Assembly (NCBI RefSeq): GCF_000717875.1
Contig: NZ_JOCT01000042.1
Coordinates: 35,110-99,109 of the forward strand
Source of the DNA: Streptomyces sp. NRRL S-455
GTDB lineage: Bacteria; Actinomycetota; Actinomycetes; Streptomycetales; Streptomycetaceae
Reading direction: 5' to 3'
DNA: 64,000 nucleotides
The translations under genes and the position numbers were made by a program. The notes beneath the pieces are model-generated. The model was given only the letters and a program-made list of their open reading frames with translations. It searched no databases and had not been told where the DNA came from. Shown piece after piece: positions 16,445 through 26,461 of this stretch (positions are counted from its first letter, which is position 1; each line of letters opens with the position of its first letter).

Positions 16445-18004
16445 ATGTTCCATCCCAGACGCACACTCAGAGCCCTGCTGCTTCCGCTCGCCGCCGGACT
16501 CGCCCTCACCGCCCTGCCCGCCCAGACCGCCCACGGCGCGAGCACCCTCACCAACGGCGGCTTCGAGGCCGACGGCTCCGGCGCGGCCACCCCCGCCGGC
16601 TGGTCCGAGTACGGCGACACCGGCGCCTCGTTCACCGAGTCCGGCGGCCACACGGGCGGCTACCGCCTGAGCCACTGGGCCTCCACCGCCTACAAGGCGG
16701 AGACCTACCAGTACCTCTCCGGACTCACCAACGGCAGATACAGGCTCACCGCCCGGGTGCGCTCCGGCGGCGGGCAGAAGTCCGCCTACATAGCGCTGAA
16801 GAACTGCGGCGGCACCGAACAGCGCACCGACCTGCCGGTGTCTGCGACCGGGTGGATCCGGATCGTCGTGCCGGTCGACGTGACCGCCAACCAGTGCACC
16901 ATCAGCATCAACAGTGACGCCAACGCCGGCAACTGGATCAACGTCGACGACCTGACCTTCACACCGGGCACGTCCGGCACGTCGATTAAGGGCGCCGACG
17001 TCTCGTCGCTGGCCAAGAGCGAGGCCAGGGGCGGCGTCTACCGCAACGGCTCCGGCACGGCCGGCGACGCCCTGGCGATCCTCAAGTCGTCCGGCATGAA
17101 CTACGCGCGCCTCAAGGTCTGGGTGAACCCGGCCGACGGCTACAACGACAAGGCCCGCGTCCTGGCCCTGGCCCAGCGGGTCAAGGCGCAGGGCATGAAA
17201 CTGCTGGTCGACTTCCACTACTCGGACTTCTGGGCCGACCCGGGCCGCCAGGACAAGCCCGCCGCCTGGGCCGGGCACTCCTACGGTCAGCTCAGGACGG
17301 ACGTGTACAACCACACGTACGACGTGCTGAACTCCCTGAAGGCCCAGGGCACCACCGCCGACATGGTCCAGGTCGGCAACGAGATCAACGGCGGCATGCT
17401 GTGGAACGAGGGATCCACCTCCAACTGGCCCCAGCTGGCCGGCCTGCTGGGCTCCGGCTACGACGCGGTCAAGGCGGTCGACTCGTCCACCACGGTCGCC
17501 CTGCACCTCGCCGAGGGCGGTGACCTGGACAGCACCCGCTGGTGGTTCGACAACGCACGCGCCCACGGCGTGAGGTTCGACGCCATCGGCCTGTCCTACT
17601 ACGGCTACTGGCACGGCACCCTGGCCGACTTCCAGACCACCCTCGACGACGCGGCCTCCCGCTACGGCAAGCCGGTCTTCGTCGCCGAGACCGCCTACCC
17701 GTTCCGCCTGGACAGCGAGGACTCCCACGAGAACATCATCGACACCGGCGGCGAACTGGTCCCCGGCTACCCGGCGAGCGTGGCCGGCCAGGCCCGCTGG
17801 ATGAACGACGTGGCGAGCATCGTGGAGGCCGTACCGGGCGGCCGCGGCCTCGGCGTCTTCTACTGGGAGGCGACCTGGACCGCCGTCGGCGGCAACGGCT
17901 GGGACCCGACCGACGCGTCCTCCGGCAACGCCTGGGAGAACCAGGCGCTGTTCGGCTACGACGACCGGGCGCTGTCGTCGACGTCCTGGTTCCGCCACCG
18001 CTGA
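16445..18004 (+). CDS. Secreted GH53 arabinogalactan endo-beta-1,4-galactanase
   Basis: 519 residues. A signal peptide (about 1-32, LALTALPAQTAHGA) is followed by a jelly-roll carbohydrate-binding module like that found with GH53 enzymes (about 33-178, STLTNGGFEADGSGAATPAG to INVDDLTFTPG), then the GH53 barrel (IKGADVSSLAKSEARGGVY). Catalytic acid/base Glu313 lies in QVGNEINGG and nucleophile Glu415 in VFVAETAYPF. It cleaves plant galactan outside the cell, feeding the divergent importer and the GH42 enzyme. Confidence 0.95.
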   Translation: MFHPRRTLRALLLPLAAGLALTALPAQTAHGASTLTNGGFEADGSGAATPAGWSEYGDTGASFTESGGHTGGYRLSHWASTAYKAETYQYLSGLTNGRYRLTARVRSGGGQKSAYIALKNCGGTEQRTDLPVSATGWIRIVVPVDVTANQCTISINSDANAGNWINVDDLTFTPGTSGTSIKGADVSSLAKSEARGGVYRNGSGTAGDALAILKSSGMNYARLKVWVNPADGYNDKARVLALAQRVKAQGMKLLVDFHYSDFWADPGRQDKPAAWAGHSYGQLRTDVYNHTYDVLNSLKAQGTTADMVQVGNEINGGMLWNEGSTSNWPQLAGLLGSGYDAVKAVDSSTTVALHLAEGGDLDSTRWWFDNARAHGVRFDAIGLSYYGYWHGTLADFQTTLDDAASRYGKPVFVAETAYPFRLDSEDSHENIIDTGGELVPGYPASVAGQARWMNDVASIVEAVPGGRGLGVFYWEATWTAVGGNGWDPTDASSGNAWENQALFGYDDRALSSTSWFRHR

Positions 18005-18011
18005 CCCGAGG

Positions 18012-18053
18012 GGGAGAGGGACCGGCCGCACACCCGCGGCCGGTCTCTCTCCC
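18012..18053 (+). terminator. Terminator after the GH53 gene
   Basis: GGGAGAGGGACCGGCCGC pairs with GCGGCCGGTCTCTCTCCC around a short loop, 8 bp after the stop. Very stable, with no U-tract. Confidence 0.82.
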
Positions 18054-18178
18054 GTTCCCGCACGCAGCACACCGGACGGGCCGAATCCCTCCCCGGCGCA
18101 CGGCGGTTCGGTATCGGTCAAGGATGCGGAGTGCCCGGCGCGGCGGCGCCGACTGCGAGACAGTGGGAAGACGCGGTC

Positions 18179-18469
18179 ATGAGGACGAGAGCCGCGAGGC
18201 AGGGGTACGGCATGCTGAGGACTCCCACCGACGAGACGCGGCTGCGCATCCTGGCCTGGATGAAAGAGCCCGGACCCGCCACCCGAGGCGTCACCGCGGA
18301 CGCCGTCGCCGAGAGGTTCTCGTTACCCCGCCCGGCCGCCGTCACCCACCTCCGGCTGCTCGAGGCCACCGGCATGCTCCGCACCAGCCGGTCGGAGGGC
18401 CGCGTGCACTACCACCGCGACGAGGTGCGCATCGCCGAGGTCGCGCGGATGTTTGAAAAGGACTGGTAG
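18179..18469 (+). CDS. ArsR-type HTH regulator containing a TTA codon
   Basis: 96-residue winged-helix protein. MLRTPTDETRLRILAWMKEP leads into AVAERFSLPRPAAVTHLRLL (recognition helix), then a wing GRVHYHRDEVR. There is no cysteine metal site, so it is not a typical metal sensor. ATG at 18179 follows GGGAAG eight bases upstream; an in-frame GTG at 18131 with AAGGA would add 16 residues. Leu in RFSLPR is encoded by TTA (18323-18325), the rare codon read by bldA tRNA, so expression may be developmentally gated. Confidence 0.78.
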   Translation: MRTRAARQGYGMLRTPTDETRLRILAWMKEPGPATRGVTADAVAERFSLPRPAAVTHLRLLEATGMLRTSRSEGRVHYHRDEVRIAEVARMFEKDW

Positions 18470-18646
18470 GCACGCCCGCGGTCCGGGTCCCCCCATGGTC
18501 ACCAGTGTCTGCGAGGCGGCCGGCCACCTGGTGCTGGGCGGCCTCTGGGAGCGGGGTGTGGCGGTCTGCGAGCCACCTGCCCCGAAGTGACCCCGCTCTG
18601 TCCCAGGCGTTAATCTGAACCAGGCCGCGAGCATCTGTCGCGGCAC

Positions 18647-18704
18647 GGCGGTGGGGCCCGCCGTACCCGAACCGCGGCAAGGACGCCGCCAACGGTCCCT
18701 ACTT
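18647..18704 (+). promoter_or_regulatory. Fluoride riboswitch (crcB motif) candidate
   Basis: GGCGGTGGGGCCCGCC, then an AACCGC segment, a short stem GGC..GCC and a closing GGTCCCTACTTG match, in order and spacing, the known aptamer layout (GGCGAUG.GGCCCGCC, AAC.GC, stem, CUCUACUG). It lies 56 bp before the start of crcB, the fluoride exporter it normally controls. Identified by eye, not by covariance model. Confidence 0.82.
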
Positions 18705-18759
18705 GCGACGGCACGCGCCCGTACGACCCCGGGCCCCGGCGAGTAGGAGACGCACCACC

Positions 18760-19218
18760 ATGACACTCCCTGAAGAGGGCCTCCGCGTTCCGGCGCTCGC
18801 CCGGCGTTCGCCCAGCCGGCGTGCCCAGGCGCCCGTCGTCGCCGTCGTGGCCATCGGCGGGGGAGCGGGGGCCGCCGCCCGGTACGCGGCCTCCCTGGGG
18901 TGGCCCGCGCCCGCGGGAGGCTTTCCCTGGACGACTCTCTGGGTGAACGTCGCCGGGTGCGCCGTGATCGGCGTGTTCATGGTGCTCGTCACCGAGATCA
19001 GGGCCGTCCACCCGCTCCTCCGCCCCTTCTTCGGCACCGGCGTCCTAGGCGGCTTCACCACCTTCTCGACGTACGCCGTCGACATCCAGAAGCTGATGAA
19101 CGGTGGTCATGTCGCGACCGGTCTGGCCTACCTCGCGGCGACCCCGCTCGCGGCCCTCACGGCGGTGTGGCTCGCGGCGGGAGCGGCCCGCCGCGTCGTG
19201 AAACGGAGGCAGCCATGA
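18760..19218 (+). CDS. crcB: CrcB/Fluc fluoride channel, first copy
   Basis: 152-residue four-helix membrane protein; Fluc channels expel fluoride as dual-topology dimers. It has [13 protein letters not shown] at the first helix, the conserved [16 protein letters not shown] asparagine helix and the pore motif [12 protein letters not shown]. The N-terminal ~25 residues are a basic extension. ATG at 18760 follows GTAGGAGA. With the second copy it probably forms a heterodimer, as in other Gram-positives that carry two crcB genes. Confidence 0.93.
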   Translation: MTLPEEGLRVPALARRSPSRRAQAPVVAVVAIGGGAGAAARYAASLGWPAPAGGFPWTTLWVNVAGCAVIGVFMVLVTEIRAVHPLLRPFFGTGVLGGFTTFSTYAVDIQKLMNGGHVATGLAYLAATPLAALTAVWLAAGAARRVVKRRQP

Positions 19219-19595
19219 CGAGGCTGACCGGCAGGGCTCTGCGCCTGACCGTTTTCGTCGGCGAGAACGACACCTGGCGTCACAAGCCCCTGTACTCGGA
19301 GATCGTCCACCGGGCCCACGCGGCGGGTCTCGCGGGCGCCAGCGTCTTCCGCGGCATCGAGGGCTTCGGCGCCTCCTCCCTGATCCACACCACGCGGTTG
19401 CTGTCCCTGAGCGAGGATCTGCCGGTCGCGGTGGTGATCGTCGACACGGAGCCACGCGTCCGCGCCTTCCTGTCGCAGCTCGACGACATCGTCACCGAGG
19501 GGCTGGTGACCCTCGAGGACTGCGAGGTCATCCGGTACGTCGGACGCGGGGGCATTCCTGGCGCAACGGACACGAGGGGTAAGGAGTCGTCGTGA
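19215..19595 (+). CDS. DUF190 family protein between two crcB genes
   Basis: 126-residue cytosolic alpha/beta protein of PII-like fold. [20 protein letters not shown] and [20 protein letters not shown] are signature stretches of DUF190. It overlaps both neighbours by 4 bp (ATGA and GTGA), so it is co-translated with the fluoride channels. It may bind nucleotide and modulate the channel; that role is inference from linkage. Confidence 0.9.
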   Translation: MTRLTGRALRLTVFVGENDTWRHKPLYSEIVHRAHAAGLAGASVFRGIEGFGASSLIHTTRLLSLSEDLPVAVVIVDTEPRVRAFLSQLDDIVTEGLVTLEDCEVIRYVGRGGIPGATDTRGKESS

Positions 19596-19939
19596 ACTGG
19601 CTGCTGGTCGTCGGCGGCGCGATGGTCGGCGCCCCGCTCCGCTACCTCACCGACCGGGCGGTGCAGTCCCGGCACGACTCGGTTTTCCCCTGGGGCACCT
19701 TCACGGTGAACGTCACCGGCTGCCTGATCCTCGGCCTGCTCACCGGAGCGGCCGGTCAGCTCCAGCTGCTGCTCGGTACCGGTCTGTGCGGGGCTCTGAC
19801 GACGTACTCGACGTTCTCCTACGAGACGCTGCGACTGGCGGAGACCGGGGCGCGTCTCCAGGCCGCCGTCAACGTCGTGTCGAGCGTGGCGGCCGGTCTC
19901 GCCGCGGCGTTCGCAGGGGCGGCGCTGGTCCGTATGTGA
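19592..19939 (+). CDS. crcB: CrcB/Fluc fluoride channel, second copy
   Basis: 115-residue membrane protein with RYLTDR in helix 1, [14 protein letters not shown] with the conserved Asn, and pore motif TTYSTFSYE. The GTG start at 19592 overlaps the DUF190 stop. It partners the longer first copy; both lie downstream of the riboswitch-like leader. Confidence 0.93.
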   Translation: MNWLLVVGGAMVGAPLRYLTDRAVQSRHDSVFPWGTFTVNVTGCLILGLLTGAAGQLQLLLGTGLCGALTTYSTFSYETLRLAETGARLQAAVNVVSSVAAGLAAAFAGAALVRM

Positions 19940-20023
19940 CGCGCGTCCATGAGCTCCGTTCTCGCCGGCGTGTAGTAAGACGGTCCTCTCCGCTGCCGTA
20001 CGCCCCGCACAGAACGGGATCCC

Positions 20024-20860
20024 ATGAGCGTCATCAACGTCGGTCAGGCCGTCGTCCTCGGAGCCGTCGAGGGGGTGACCGAGTTCCTGCCCGTCTCCTC
20101 CACCGGCCATCTGAAGATCGCCGAGGGGCTGATGGGCATCCCCGTCGACGACCACGCCGTGGTCGGGTTCTCGGCCGTCATCCAGGTCGGCGCGATCGCC
20201 GCGGTGCTCGTGTACTTCTTCAAGGACATCGTGCGGATCGTCTCCGCCTGGGGGAGGGGCCTGCGGGACCGTGAGCAGCGGTACCGCCACGACTACAAGT
20301 TCGCCTGGTGGGTCATCTACGCGACTGTCCCGATCGTCCTCGTCGGACTCGCCGCCAAGCCGCTCATCCAGGGCCCGCTCGCCTCGCTGTGGGTGGTGGC
20401 CGGCTCGCTGATCGCGGGCAGCGGGGTGATGTGGGCGGCGGACCGGATGGGCCGGCACAAGCGCGGCGAGGACGACACCTCGTTCAAGGACGCGATGCTG
20501 GTCGGAAGCTCCCAGATCCTCGCCCTGCTCTTCCCGGGCTTCTCCCGCTCCGGCGCCACCATGTCCACCGCCCTCATGCTCGACCTGGACCGCGTCGCCG
20601 CCACCCGGCTCTCCTTCTTCCTCGGGATCCCCGCCCTGACCGGCGCCGGCCTCTACGAACTCAAGGACGCCCTGGGCACCGGCGTGGGCGCGGCCCCGCT
20701 CGCCGTCGGCACGACCGTGTCCTTCGTGGTGGCCTACGGCTCCATCGCCTGGCTGCTGAAGTTCGTGGCCAAGCACTCCTTCAACGCCTTCGTGATCTAC
20801 CGGATCGCCGTGGGAGTGCTGCTGTTCGGCCTGCTCGGGACGGGCGTGATCCAGAGTTGA
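20024..20860 (+). CDS. uppP: Undecaprenyl-diphosphate phosphatase UppP (BacA)
   Basis: 278-residue integral membrane enzyme that recycles the C55 carrier lipid for cell-wall synthesis and can confer bacitracin tolerance. Both signature motifs are present: EGVTEFLPVSSTGH (about 16-29) and LLFPGFSRSGAT (about 170-181). It follows the crcB pair by 84 bp and could be in the same transcript, although no functional tie is known. Confidence 0.95.
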   Translation: MSVINVGQAVVLGAVEGVTEFLPVSSTGHLKIAEGLMGIPVDDHAVVGFSAVIQVGAIAAVLVYFFKDIVRIVSAWGRGLRDREQRYRHDYKFAWWVIYATVPIVLVGLAAKPLIQGPLASLWVVAGSLIAGSGVMWAADRMGRHKRGEDDTSFKDAMLVGSSQILALLFPGFSRSGATMSTALMLDLDRVAATRLSFFLGIPALTGAGLYELKDALGTGVGAAPLAVGTTVSFVVAYGSIAWLLKFVAKHSFNAFVIYRIAVGVLLFGLLGTGVIQS

Positions 20861-20981
20861 CCGCCCTGGCGGGCCCTGTACGGATCAAGGGGCCGGGCGC
20901 CTGAACGCAGACTTCCGGCCCCCTGAATGATTCCTTACGAGCTCTTGACAGGTGCCTCCCGCGGCCCGCAGGATCACCACC

Positions 20982-21713
20982 GTGAACCTGTCAGACAGCC
21001 GGACAGCCGGACAGCCTGTGCGTCGCGTCAGCGCCATGGAAGCGGTGCTGGAATACCTGCGCGGCGCCATCGAACGCGGCGACTACGCCATCGGCGACAA
21101 GCTCCCCTCCGAGGCGGAGCTGTGCCGCACCCTCGAGGTGTCCCGGCCGGTGCTGCGCGAGGCGCTGCGGGCGCTGCAGACCATGGGGCTGACCGTGTCC
21201 CGGACCGGCAAGGGCACCTTCGTCGTCGCCAACACGGTGGAGGACCCCACCTTCGGCGACTACTCGGCCAGCGACCTGCTGGAGGTGCGCCGCCACGTCG
21301 AGATCCCCGTCGCCGGGTACGCGGCCCGTCGCCGCACTCCGGAGAACCTCGACCATCTCACCCACCTGCTGGACCGCATGGAACGGGAGACGGACACCAC
21401 CGCGTGGGTCGCCATGGACACGCTGTTCCATCTCGCCGTGGCGGAGGCCGCCCAGAACCCGGTCTTCCGCCGGGTCATCGAGGAGATCCGGGACGCGCTG
21501 GCCCGCCAGTCGGCCTTCCTCAACGAGCTGGGCGGCCGACGCGAGCAGTCCAACCGGGAGCACCGGGCCATCGTCGAGGCGCTGACCGACGGTTCCGAAC
21601 ACGACGCGGTGGAGGCCATGTCCCACCACCTCGACCGCGTCGAAACCACCCTCACCGACATCGTGCGTCCCCCACGCACGGACAGTTCCACGGAAGGCGG
21701 ACCCGAGGCGTGA
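20982..21713 (+). CDS. GntR/FadR-family regulator of the asparagine unit
   Basis: 243-residue regulator with a winged-helix domain ([36 protein letters not shown]) and a FCD C-terminal helical domain ([40 protein letters not shown]) holding acid and His metal-type residues. GTG at 20982 was chosen; a GTG at 20952 would add 10 residues. Its stop overlaps the permease start (GTGA), so it heads the operon and likely controls asparagine/aspartate use. Confidence 0.9.
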   Translation: MNLSDSRTAGQPVRRVSAMEAVLEYLRGAIERGDYAIGDKLPSEAELCRTLEVSRPVLREALRALQTMGLTVSRTGKGTFVVANTVEDPTFGDYSASDLLEVRRHVEIPVAGYAARRRTPENLDHLTHLLDRMERETDTTAWVAMDTLFHLAVAEAAQNPVFRRVIEEIRDALARQSAFLNELGGRREQSNREHRAIVEALTDGSEHDAVEAMSHHLDRVETTLTDIVRPPRTDSSTEGGPEA

Positions 21714-23146
21714 GCGAGTCACTCCAGGAAGCCGTACGGAAACCGGCGCACGTCGACGCCGGCGACGCGGGCTACAGCAAGTCCCTCAAGTCCCGGCACG
21801 TCAACATGATCGCCATCGGCGGCGCCATCGGCACCGGCCTGTTCCTCGGCGCCGGCGGTCGTCTCGCCGACGCCGGCCCGTCCCTCTTCGTCGCCTACGC
21901 GGTCTGCGGCGTCTTCGCCTTCCTCGTCGTGCGTGCCCTCGGCGAGCTCGTCCTGTACCGGCCCTCGTCCGGTGCCTTCGTGTCGTACGCCCGCGAGTTC
22001 ATGGGGGAGAAGGGCGCCTACACCGCGGGCTGGATGTACTTCCTCAACTGGGCGACCACCGGCATCGCCGACATCACCGCCGTCGCCACCTACACCCACT
22101 ACTGGGGCATGTTCTCCGACATACCGCAGTGGGTGATCGCGCTGATCGCACTCGCCGTGGTGCTCACCGTGAACCTGATCTCGGTGAAGATCTTCGGCGA
22201 GCTGGAGTTCTGGTTCGCGATCATCAAGGTAGGCGCGCTCGTCGTCTTCATGTGCATCGGCATCTTCCTGCTGGTCACCCAGCACCCCGTCGACGGCCAC
22301 AACCCGGGCCCGTCCCTGATCAGCGACAACGGCGGCGTCTTCCCGCACGGCCTGCTGCCCATGCTGCTGATCATCCAGGGCGTCGTCTTCGCCTACGCCT
22401 CCGTCGAGCTGGTCGGCGTCGCCGCCGGTGAGACCGAGAACCCCGAGAAGATCATGCCGAAGGCGATCAACTCCATCATGTGGCGGGTGGGCCTGTTCTA
22501 CGTCGGCTCCGTCGTCCTGCTGTCGATGCTGCTGCCGTGGAACAAGTACACGGCGGGGGAGAGCCCCTTCGTCACGGTGCTGTCCAACATCGGCGTCCCC
22601 GCGGCCGGCGGAGTGATGAACCTGGTCGTCCTCACCGCCGCGATGTCCTCCCTCAACTCCGGCCTCTACTCCACCGGCCGCATCCTGCGCTCCATGGCCA
22701 TGTCCGGCTCCGCACCGAAGTTCACCTCCGTGATGAGCCGCAGCCAGGTCCCGTACGGCGGCATCCTGCTCACCAGCGGCGTCTGCGTGCTGGGTGTCGG
22801 CCTCAACTTCGTCGTGCCCGCCGAGGCGTTCGAGATCGTGCTGAACTTCGCCGCGATCGGCATCCTCGCCACCTGGGGCATGATCATGGTCTGTCACCTC
22901 CTCTTCTGGCAGAAGACCCAGAAGGGCGAGCTGACCCGCCCGGGCTACCGGCTGCCGGGCTCCCCCTGGACCGAGATCGTGACGCTGGCGTTCCTCGCCT
23001 CCGTCCTGGTCCTCATGTACGCCGACGGCGGCGCGGGACGCACCACCGTGCTGTGCCTGCCGCTGATCGTCGGGGCACTGGTCGCCGGCTGGTTCGCCAT
23101 CCGCGGCCGTATCGCACGCAAGTCCACCACCGGAGCCGACGCGTGA
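21710..23146 (+). CDS. ansP: L-asparagine permease (amino-acid/polyamine transporter family)
   Basis: 478-residue permease with about 12 membrane segments. The first is [20 protein letters not shown], the substrate-loop signature of APC/AAT transporters; [20 protein letters not shown] is the conserved helix 6-7 region. GTG at 21710 overlaps the regulator stop. Asparagine specificity comes from close resemblance to AnsP proteins and from the asparaginase gene that follows. Confidence 0.88.
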   Translation: MSESLQEAVRKPAHVDAGDAGYSKSLKSRHVNMIAIGGAIGTGLFLGAGGRLADAGPSLFVAYAVCGVFAFLVVRALGELVLYRPSSGAFVSYAREFMGEKGAYTAGWMYFLNWATTGIADITAVATYTHYWGMFSDIPQWVIALIALAVVLTVNLISVKIFGELEFWFAIIKVGALVVFMCIGIFLLVTQHPVDGHNPGPSLISDNGGVFPHGLLPMLLIIQGVVFAYASVELVGVAAGETENPEKIMPKAINSIMWRVGLFYVGSVVLLSMLLPWNKYTAGESPFVTVLSNIGVPAAGGVMNLVVLTAAMSSLNSGLYSTGRILRSMAMSGSAPKFTSVMSRSQVPYGGILLTSGVCVLGVGLNFVVPAEAFEIVLNFAAIGILATWGMIMVCHLLFWQKTQKGELTRPGYRLPGSPWTEIVTLAFLASVLVLMYADGGAGRTTVLCLPLIVGALVAGWFAIRGRIARKSTTGADA

Positions 23147-24195
23147 CGAACGCGCCGCTCCCCGAGAAGCAGGCAGTGATGTTCAGCAGTTCCCTCGCGG
23201 ACGCACCCCTTGTCCGTGAACCCGTCCACGCCCCCGTCGCCCACCTCATACGCGGCGGAATCGTCGAAGGCATCCACTACGGCTCCGTCGTCGTCCTCGG
23301 AGCCGACGGAGAGGTCCAGCTCCAGATCGGAGACATCGAGGCCGCCTTCTACCCGCGCTCCGCGCTCAAGCCCGTGCAGGCCGCGGCCATGGCGCGGGCC
23401 GGGCTCCCGCTCGACGGCGAGCTGCTGTCGCTGACCGGGGCCAGCCACTCCGGCGAGGAACGCCACCTCGCCGGAGCCCGGCGCATCCTCGACCTCGCCG
23501 GGCTCACCGAGGGCCATCTGCGCAACGTCCCGGACATGCCGTTCGACCCGGTCGTCCGGGACGCCTGGGTGCGTGAGGGCCGGCTGCCCTCACGGCTCGC
23601 CCAGAACTGCTCCGGCAAGCACGCGGCCATGCTCTACACCTGCATGCTCAACGGCTGGTCGCTGGAGGACTACCTCGACCCGGGCCACCCGCTCCAGCAG
23701 GCCATCGCCGAGATCCTCGAGGACCTCACCGGGCAGCGCGTCGCCGGGGTGACCGTCGACGGCTGCGGCGCGCCCCTGTTCTCCATCTCCCTGCACGGCC
23801 TGGCCCGCGCCACCGCCCGGATCACCACCGCGGCACCGGGCACGCCCGAGGCCCGCGTCGCCGACGCGATGCGCGAACACGCCGAGATGGCCTCCGGCTC
23901 CGGCCGGGACGTCGCGGCGCTGATGCGGGCCGTGCCCGGGCTGCTCACCAAGGACGGCTTCGAGGGAGTGCAGGTCGCTGCGCTGGCCGATGGGCGGGCC
24001 GTTGCGGTGAAGATCGCGGATGGGGCGAACCGGGCGCGGGTGCCGGTGACCGCCGCCGCGTTGGCCCGGGCGGGCGTCGACCCGGAACTGCTCACCGAGT
24101 TCGCGGGTGAACCGCTGCTCGGGGGTGGGGAGCCCGTGGGATGCGTGCGGCCGGTGCGTGCGCTGGATCCGATGTCGTCCTCGGCTCGCGTCTAG
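23143..24195 (+). CDS. L-asparaginase (Asparaginase_II family)
   Basis: 350-residue cytoplasmic amidohydrolase converting asparagine to aspartate and ammonia. It has [50 protein letters not shown] and [20 protein letters not shown], all typical of this family and distinct from E. coli-type AnsB. The GTG at 23143 overlaps the permease TGA (GTGA); an ATG at 23179 is the alternative start. Confidence 0.9.
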   Translation: MTNAPLPEKQAVMFSSSLADAPLVREPVHAPVAHLIRGGIVEGIHYGSVVVLGADGEVQLQIGDIEAAFYPRSALKPVQAAAMARAGLPLDGELLSLTGASHSGEERHLAGARRILDLAGLTEGHLRNVPDMPFDPVVRDAWVREGRLPSRLAQNCSGKHAAMLYTCMLNGWSLEDYLDPGHPLQQAIAEILEDLTGQRVAGVTVDGCGAPLFSISLHGLARATARITTAAPGTPEARVADAMREHAEMASGSGRDVAALMRAVPGLLTKDGFEGVQVAALADGRAVAVKIADGANRARVPVTAAALARAGVDPELLTEFAGEPLLGGGEPVGCVRPVRALDPMSSSARV

Positions 24196-24196
24196 G

Positions 24197-24220
24197 GCCC
24201 CACCCGCCAGGGGCGGGGCC
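24197..24220 (+). terminator. Hairpin after the asparaginase gene
   Basis: GCCCCACCCGCC and GGCGGGGC can fold back with one bulge, starting 2 bp after the stop. It probably separates the asparaginase unit from the aspartase/glutaminase unit. Confidence 0.55.
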
Positions 24221-24248
24221 GTGGTCCGTCGTCGGGCTGCGGGCCGTC

Positions 24249-24288
24249 CGTGGCTGATCGCGCAGTTCCCCGCGCCCCTTGAGGGCGT
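24249..24288. repeat. Streptomyces interspersed intergenic repeat, copy 1
   Basis: The segment TGGCTGATCGCGCAGTTCCC then CGCGCCCCTTGAGGGCG belongs to a short repeat seen between genes across Streptomyces (core GCAGTTCCCCGCGCCCCT). A second copy in the opposite orientation lies at 26462-26507, so the two flank the aspartase/glutaminase unit. Confidence 0.65.
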
Positions 24289-24328
24289 ACATCCACCCTC
24301 ATTGCTTAGAAAAGGGACCCTTCCGCTC

Positions 24329-25478
24329 ATGACCGCCCCCACCCGCTCCGAACACGACCTGCTCGGTGACCGTGACGTTCCCGCCGACGCGTACTGGGGC
24401 GTGCACACCCTGCGGGCCACGGAGAACTTCCCGATCACGGGCACGCCCATCTCCGCCTACCCGCACCTCATCGACGCGCTGGCCGCCGTCAAGGAGGCGG
24501 CCGCGCTCGCCAACGAGGAACTCGGCCTGCTGGACCCGAAGAAGGCCGCCGCCATCGTCGAGGCCTGCCGGGAGATCCGCGACGGGGAGCTGCACGACCA
24601 GTTCGTGGTCGACGTCGTCCAGGGCGGCGCCGGCACCTCCACCAACATGAACGCCAACGAGGTCGTGGCGAACCGGGCGCTGGAACTGCTGGGTCACGCC
24701 AAGGGCGAGTACCAGCACCTCCACCCGAACGAGGACGTCAACCTCGGCCAGTCCACCAACGACGTCTATCCGACCGCCGTCAAGATCGCGACGGTCTTCG
24801 CGGTCCGTGGACTGCTCGAGGCGATGTCCGTGCTCCAGGACGCCTTCGCCCGCAAGGCGGTCGAGTTCCACGACGTGCTCAAGATGGGCCGTACCCAGTT
24901 GCAGGACGCGGTGCCGATGACGCTCGGTCAGGAGTTCTCCGCGTACGCCGTCATGATCGACGAGGACCGCGCCCGTCTCGCCGAGGCCGTCGAGCTGATC
25001 CACGAGATCAACCTGGGCGCCACGGCCATCGGCACCGGCCTCAACGCCCCCGCCGGATACGCCGAGGCGGCCCGCCGCCACCTCGCGGCCATCACCGGCC
25101 TGCCCCTCGTGACGGCGGCCAACCTGGTGGAGGCGACCCAGGACTGCGGCGCCTTCGTCCAGATGTCCGGGGTGCTCAAGCGCATCGCGGTCAAGCTCTC
25201 CAAGAGCTGCAACGACCTGCGGCTGCTCTCCTCCGGTCCGCGGGCCGGGCTCGGCGAGATCAACCTGCCGCCGGTGCAGGCGGGTTCGTCGATCATGCCC
25301 GGCAAGGTCAACCCGGTGATCCCGGAGGTCGTCAACCAGGTCGCCTTCGAGGTGATCGGCAACGACGTCACCATCACCATGGCCGCCGAGGGAGAAGGGC
25401 CTGTTGCCCGCCGACCGGCTCGCGGACCTGCTCCACCCCGAGGTCCTGGCCGGCAGCGGCCCGGCCCCGCTGGCCTGA
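24329..25478 (+). pseudogene. aspA: Aspartate ammonia-lyase with internal out-of-frame deletion
   Basis: Aspartase would deaminate aspartate to fumarate. The N-terminal 354 residues are excellent aspartase sequence ([24 protein letters not shown], signature [20 protein letters not shown] at about 318-337). At 25391-25393, after VTITMAAEG, the DNA jumps to codons for the native C-terminus ([16 protein letters not shown] to stop 25476) in another frame. About 85-90 codons, covering the end of the central helix bundle and most of the C-terminal domain, are missing. The reading frame instead continues without a stop into glutaminase. AAGGGA precedes ATG 24329. Confidence 0.85.
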
Positions 25479-25522
25479 CGCACGCGAGTGCGCCGGGACC
25501 GGCAGAGGGGAGAATGCTGATC

Positions 25523-26446
25523 ATGACGTCGCCGACGACCTTCCAGCCGGTCCTGGAGCGCATCGCCGAGGAGATCGAGCGGACCCCCGGCCGCGGCCGG
25601 CCCGCCGACTACATCCCGGCGCTCGCCGCCCGCGACCCGCGCAGCTTCGGCATGGCCGTCGCCGAACCGGACGGCACGGTGTACGGCGTGGGGGACTGGC
25701 GGCAGCCGTTCTCCGCGCAGTCCCTCACCAAGGTCTTCACCCTCGCCCTGGAGCTGGCCCGCGAGGGCGACGCCCTGTGGGAGCACGTCGGCCGCGAGCC
25801 CTCGGGCAACCCCTTCAACTCCCTGGTCCAGCTGGAGTACGAGAACGGCATCCCGCGCAACCCCTTCATCAACGCGGGCGCCCTCGTCGTCACCGACCGC
25901 CTCCACACCCGCACCGGTGACGCGTCGGGCGAACTGCTCGAGTTCCTGCGGGCGGAGAGCGGCAACCCTGCGCTCACCTTCGACGAGGAGGTCGCCGCCT
26001 CGGAGTCCGCCCACGGCGACCGCAACGCCGCGCTCGGCCACTTCATGGCGTCCTACCGCAACATCGACAACCCGGTGCCGGTCCTGCTCGAGCAGTACTT
26101 CCGGCAGTGCTCGATCGCCGCGTCCTGCGCCGACCTCGCCCTGGCCACGACCTTCCTCGCCCGGCACGGCATACGCGCCGACGGCACCCGCCTGCTGACC
26201 CGCAGCCAGGCCAAGCAGATCAACGCGATCATGCTGACCTGCGGGACGTACGACGCGGCGGGCGACTTCGCCTACCGGGTCGGCCTGCCCGGCAAGAGCG
26301 GCGTGGGCGGCGGCATCATCGCGGTCGTCCCCGGCCGTTGCACGCTGTGCGTGTGGAGCCCGGGCCTGGACGAACGGGGCAACTCGGTGGCCGGCGTGGC
26401 CGCCCTGGACAGGTTCACGACACTGACGGGCCTGTCGGTGTTCTGA
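25523..26446 (+). CDS. glsA: Glutaminase (serine-dependent, GlsA type)
   Basis: 307-residue enzyme of the beta-lactamase-like fold hydrolysing glutamine to glutamate. The nucleophile is in the S-x-x-K motif QSLTKVF (Ser67, Lys70); [29 protein letters not shown] and [18 protein letters not shown] are family blocks. The ATG at 25523 has GGGGAG about ten bases upstream, so it can start independently. The frame is also open back to 24329, so a 705-residue aspartase-glutaminase fusion could be made. Confidence 0.93.
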   Translation: MTSPTTFQPVLERIAEEIERTPGRGRPADYIPALAARDPRSFGMAVAEPDGTVYGVGDWRQPFSAQSLTKVFTLALELAREGDALWEHVGREPSGNPFNSLVQLEYENGIPRNPFINAGALVVTDRLHTRTGDASGELLEFLRAESGNPALTFDEEVAASESAHGDRNAALGHFMASYRNIDNPVPVLLEQYFRQCSIAASCADLALATTFLARHGIRADGTRLLTRSQAKQINAIMLTCGTYDAAGDFAYRVGLPGKSGVGGGIIAVVPGRCTLCVWSPGLDERGNSVAGVAALDRFTTLTGLSVF

Positions 26447-26461
26447 CCGTACCTTTCGACG

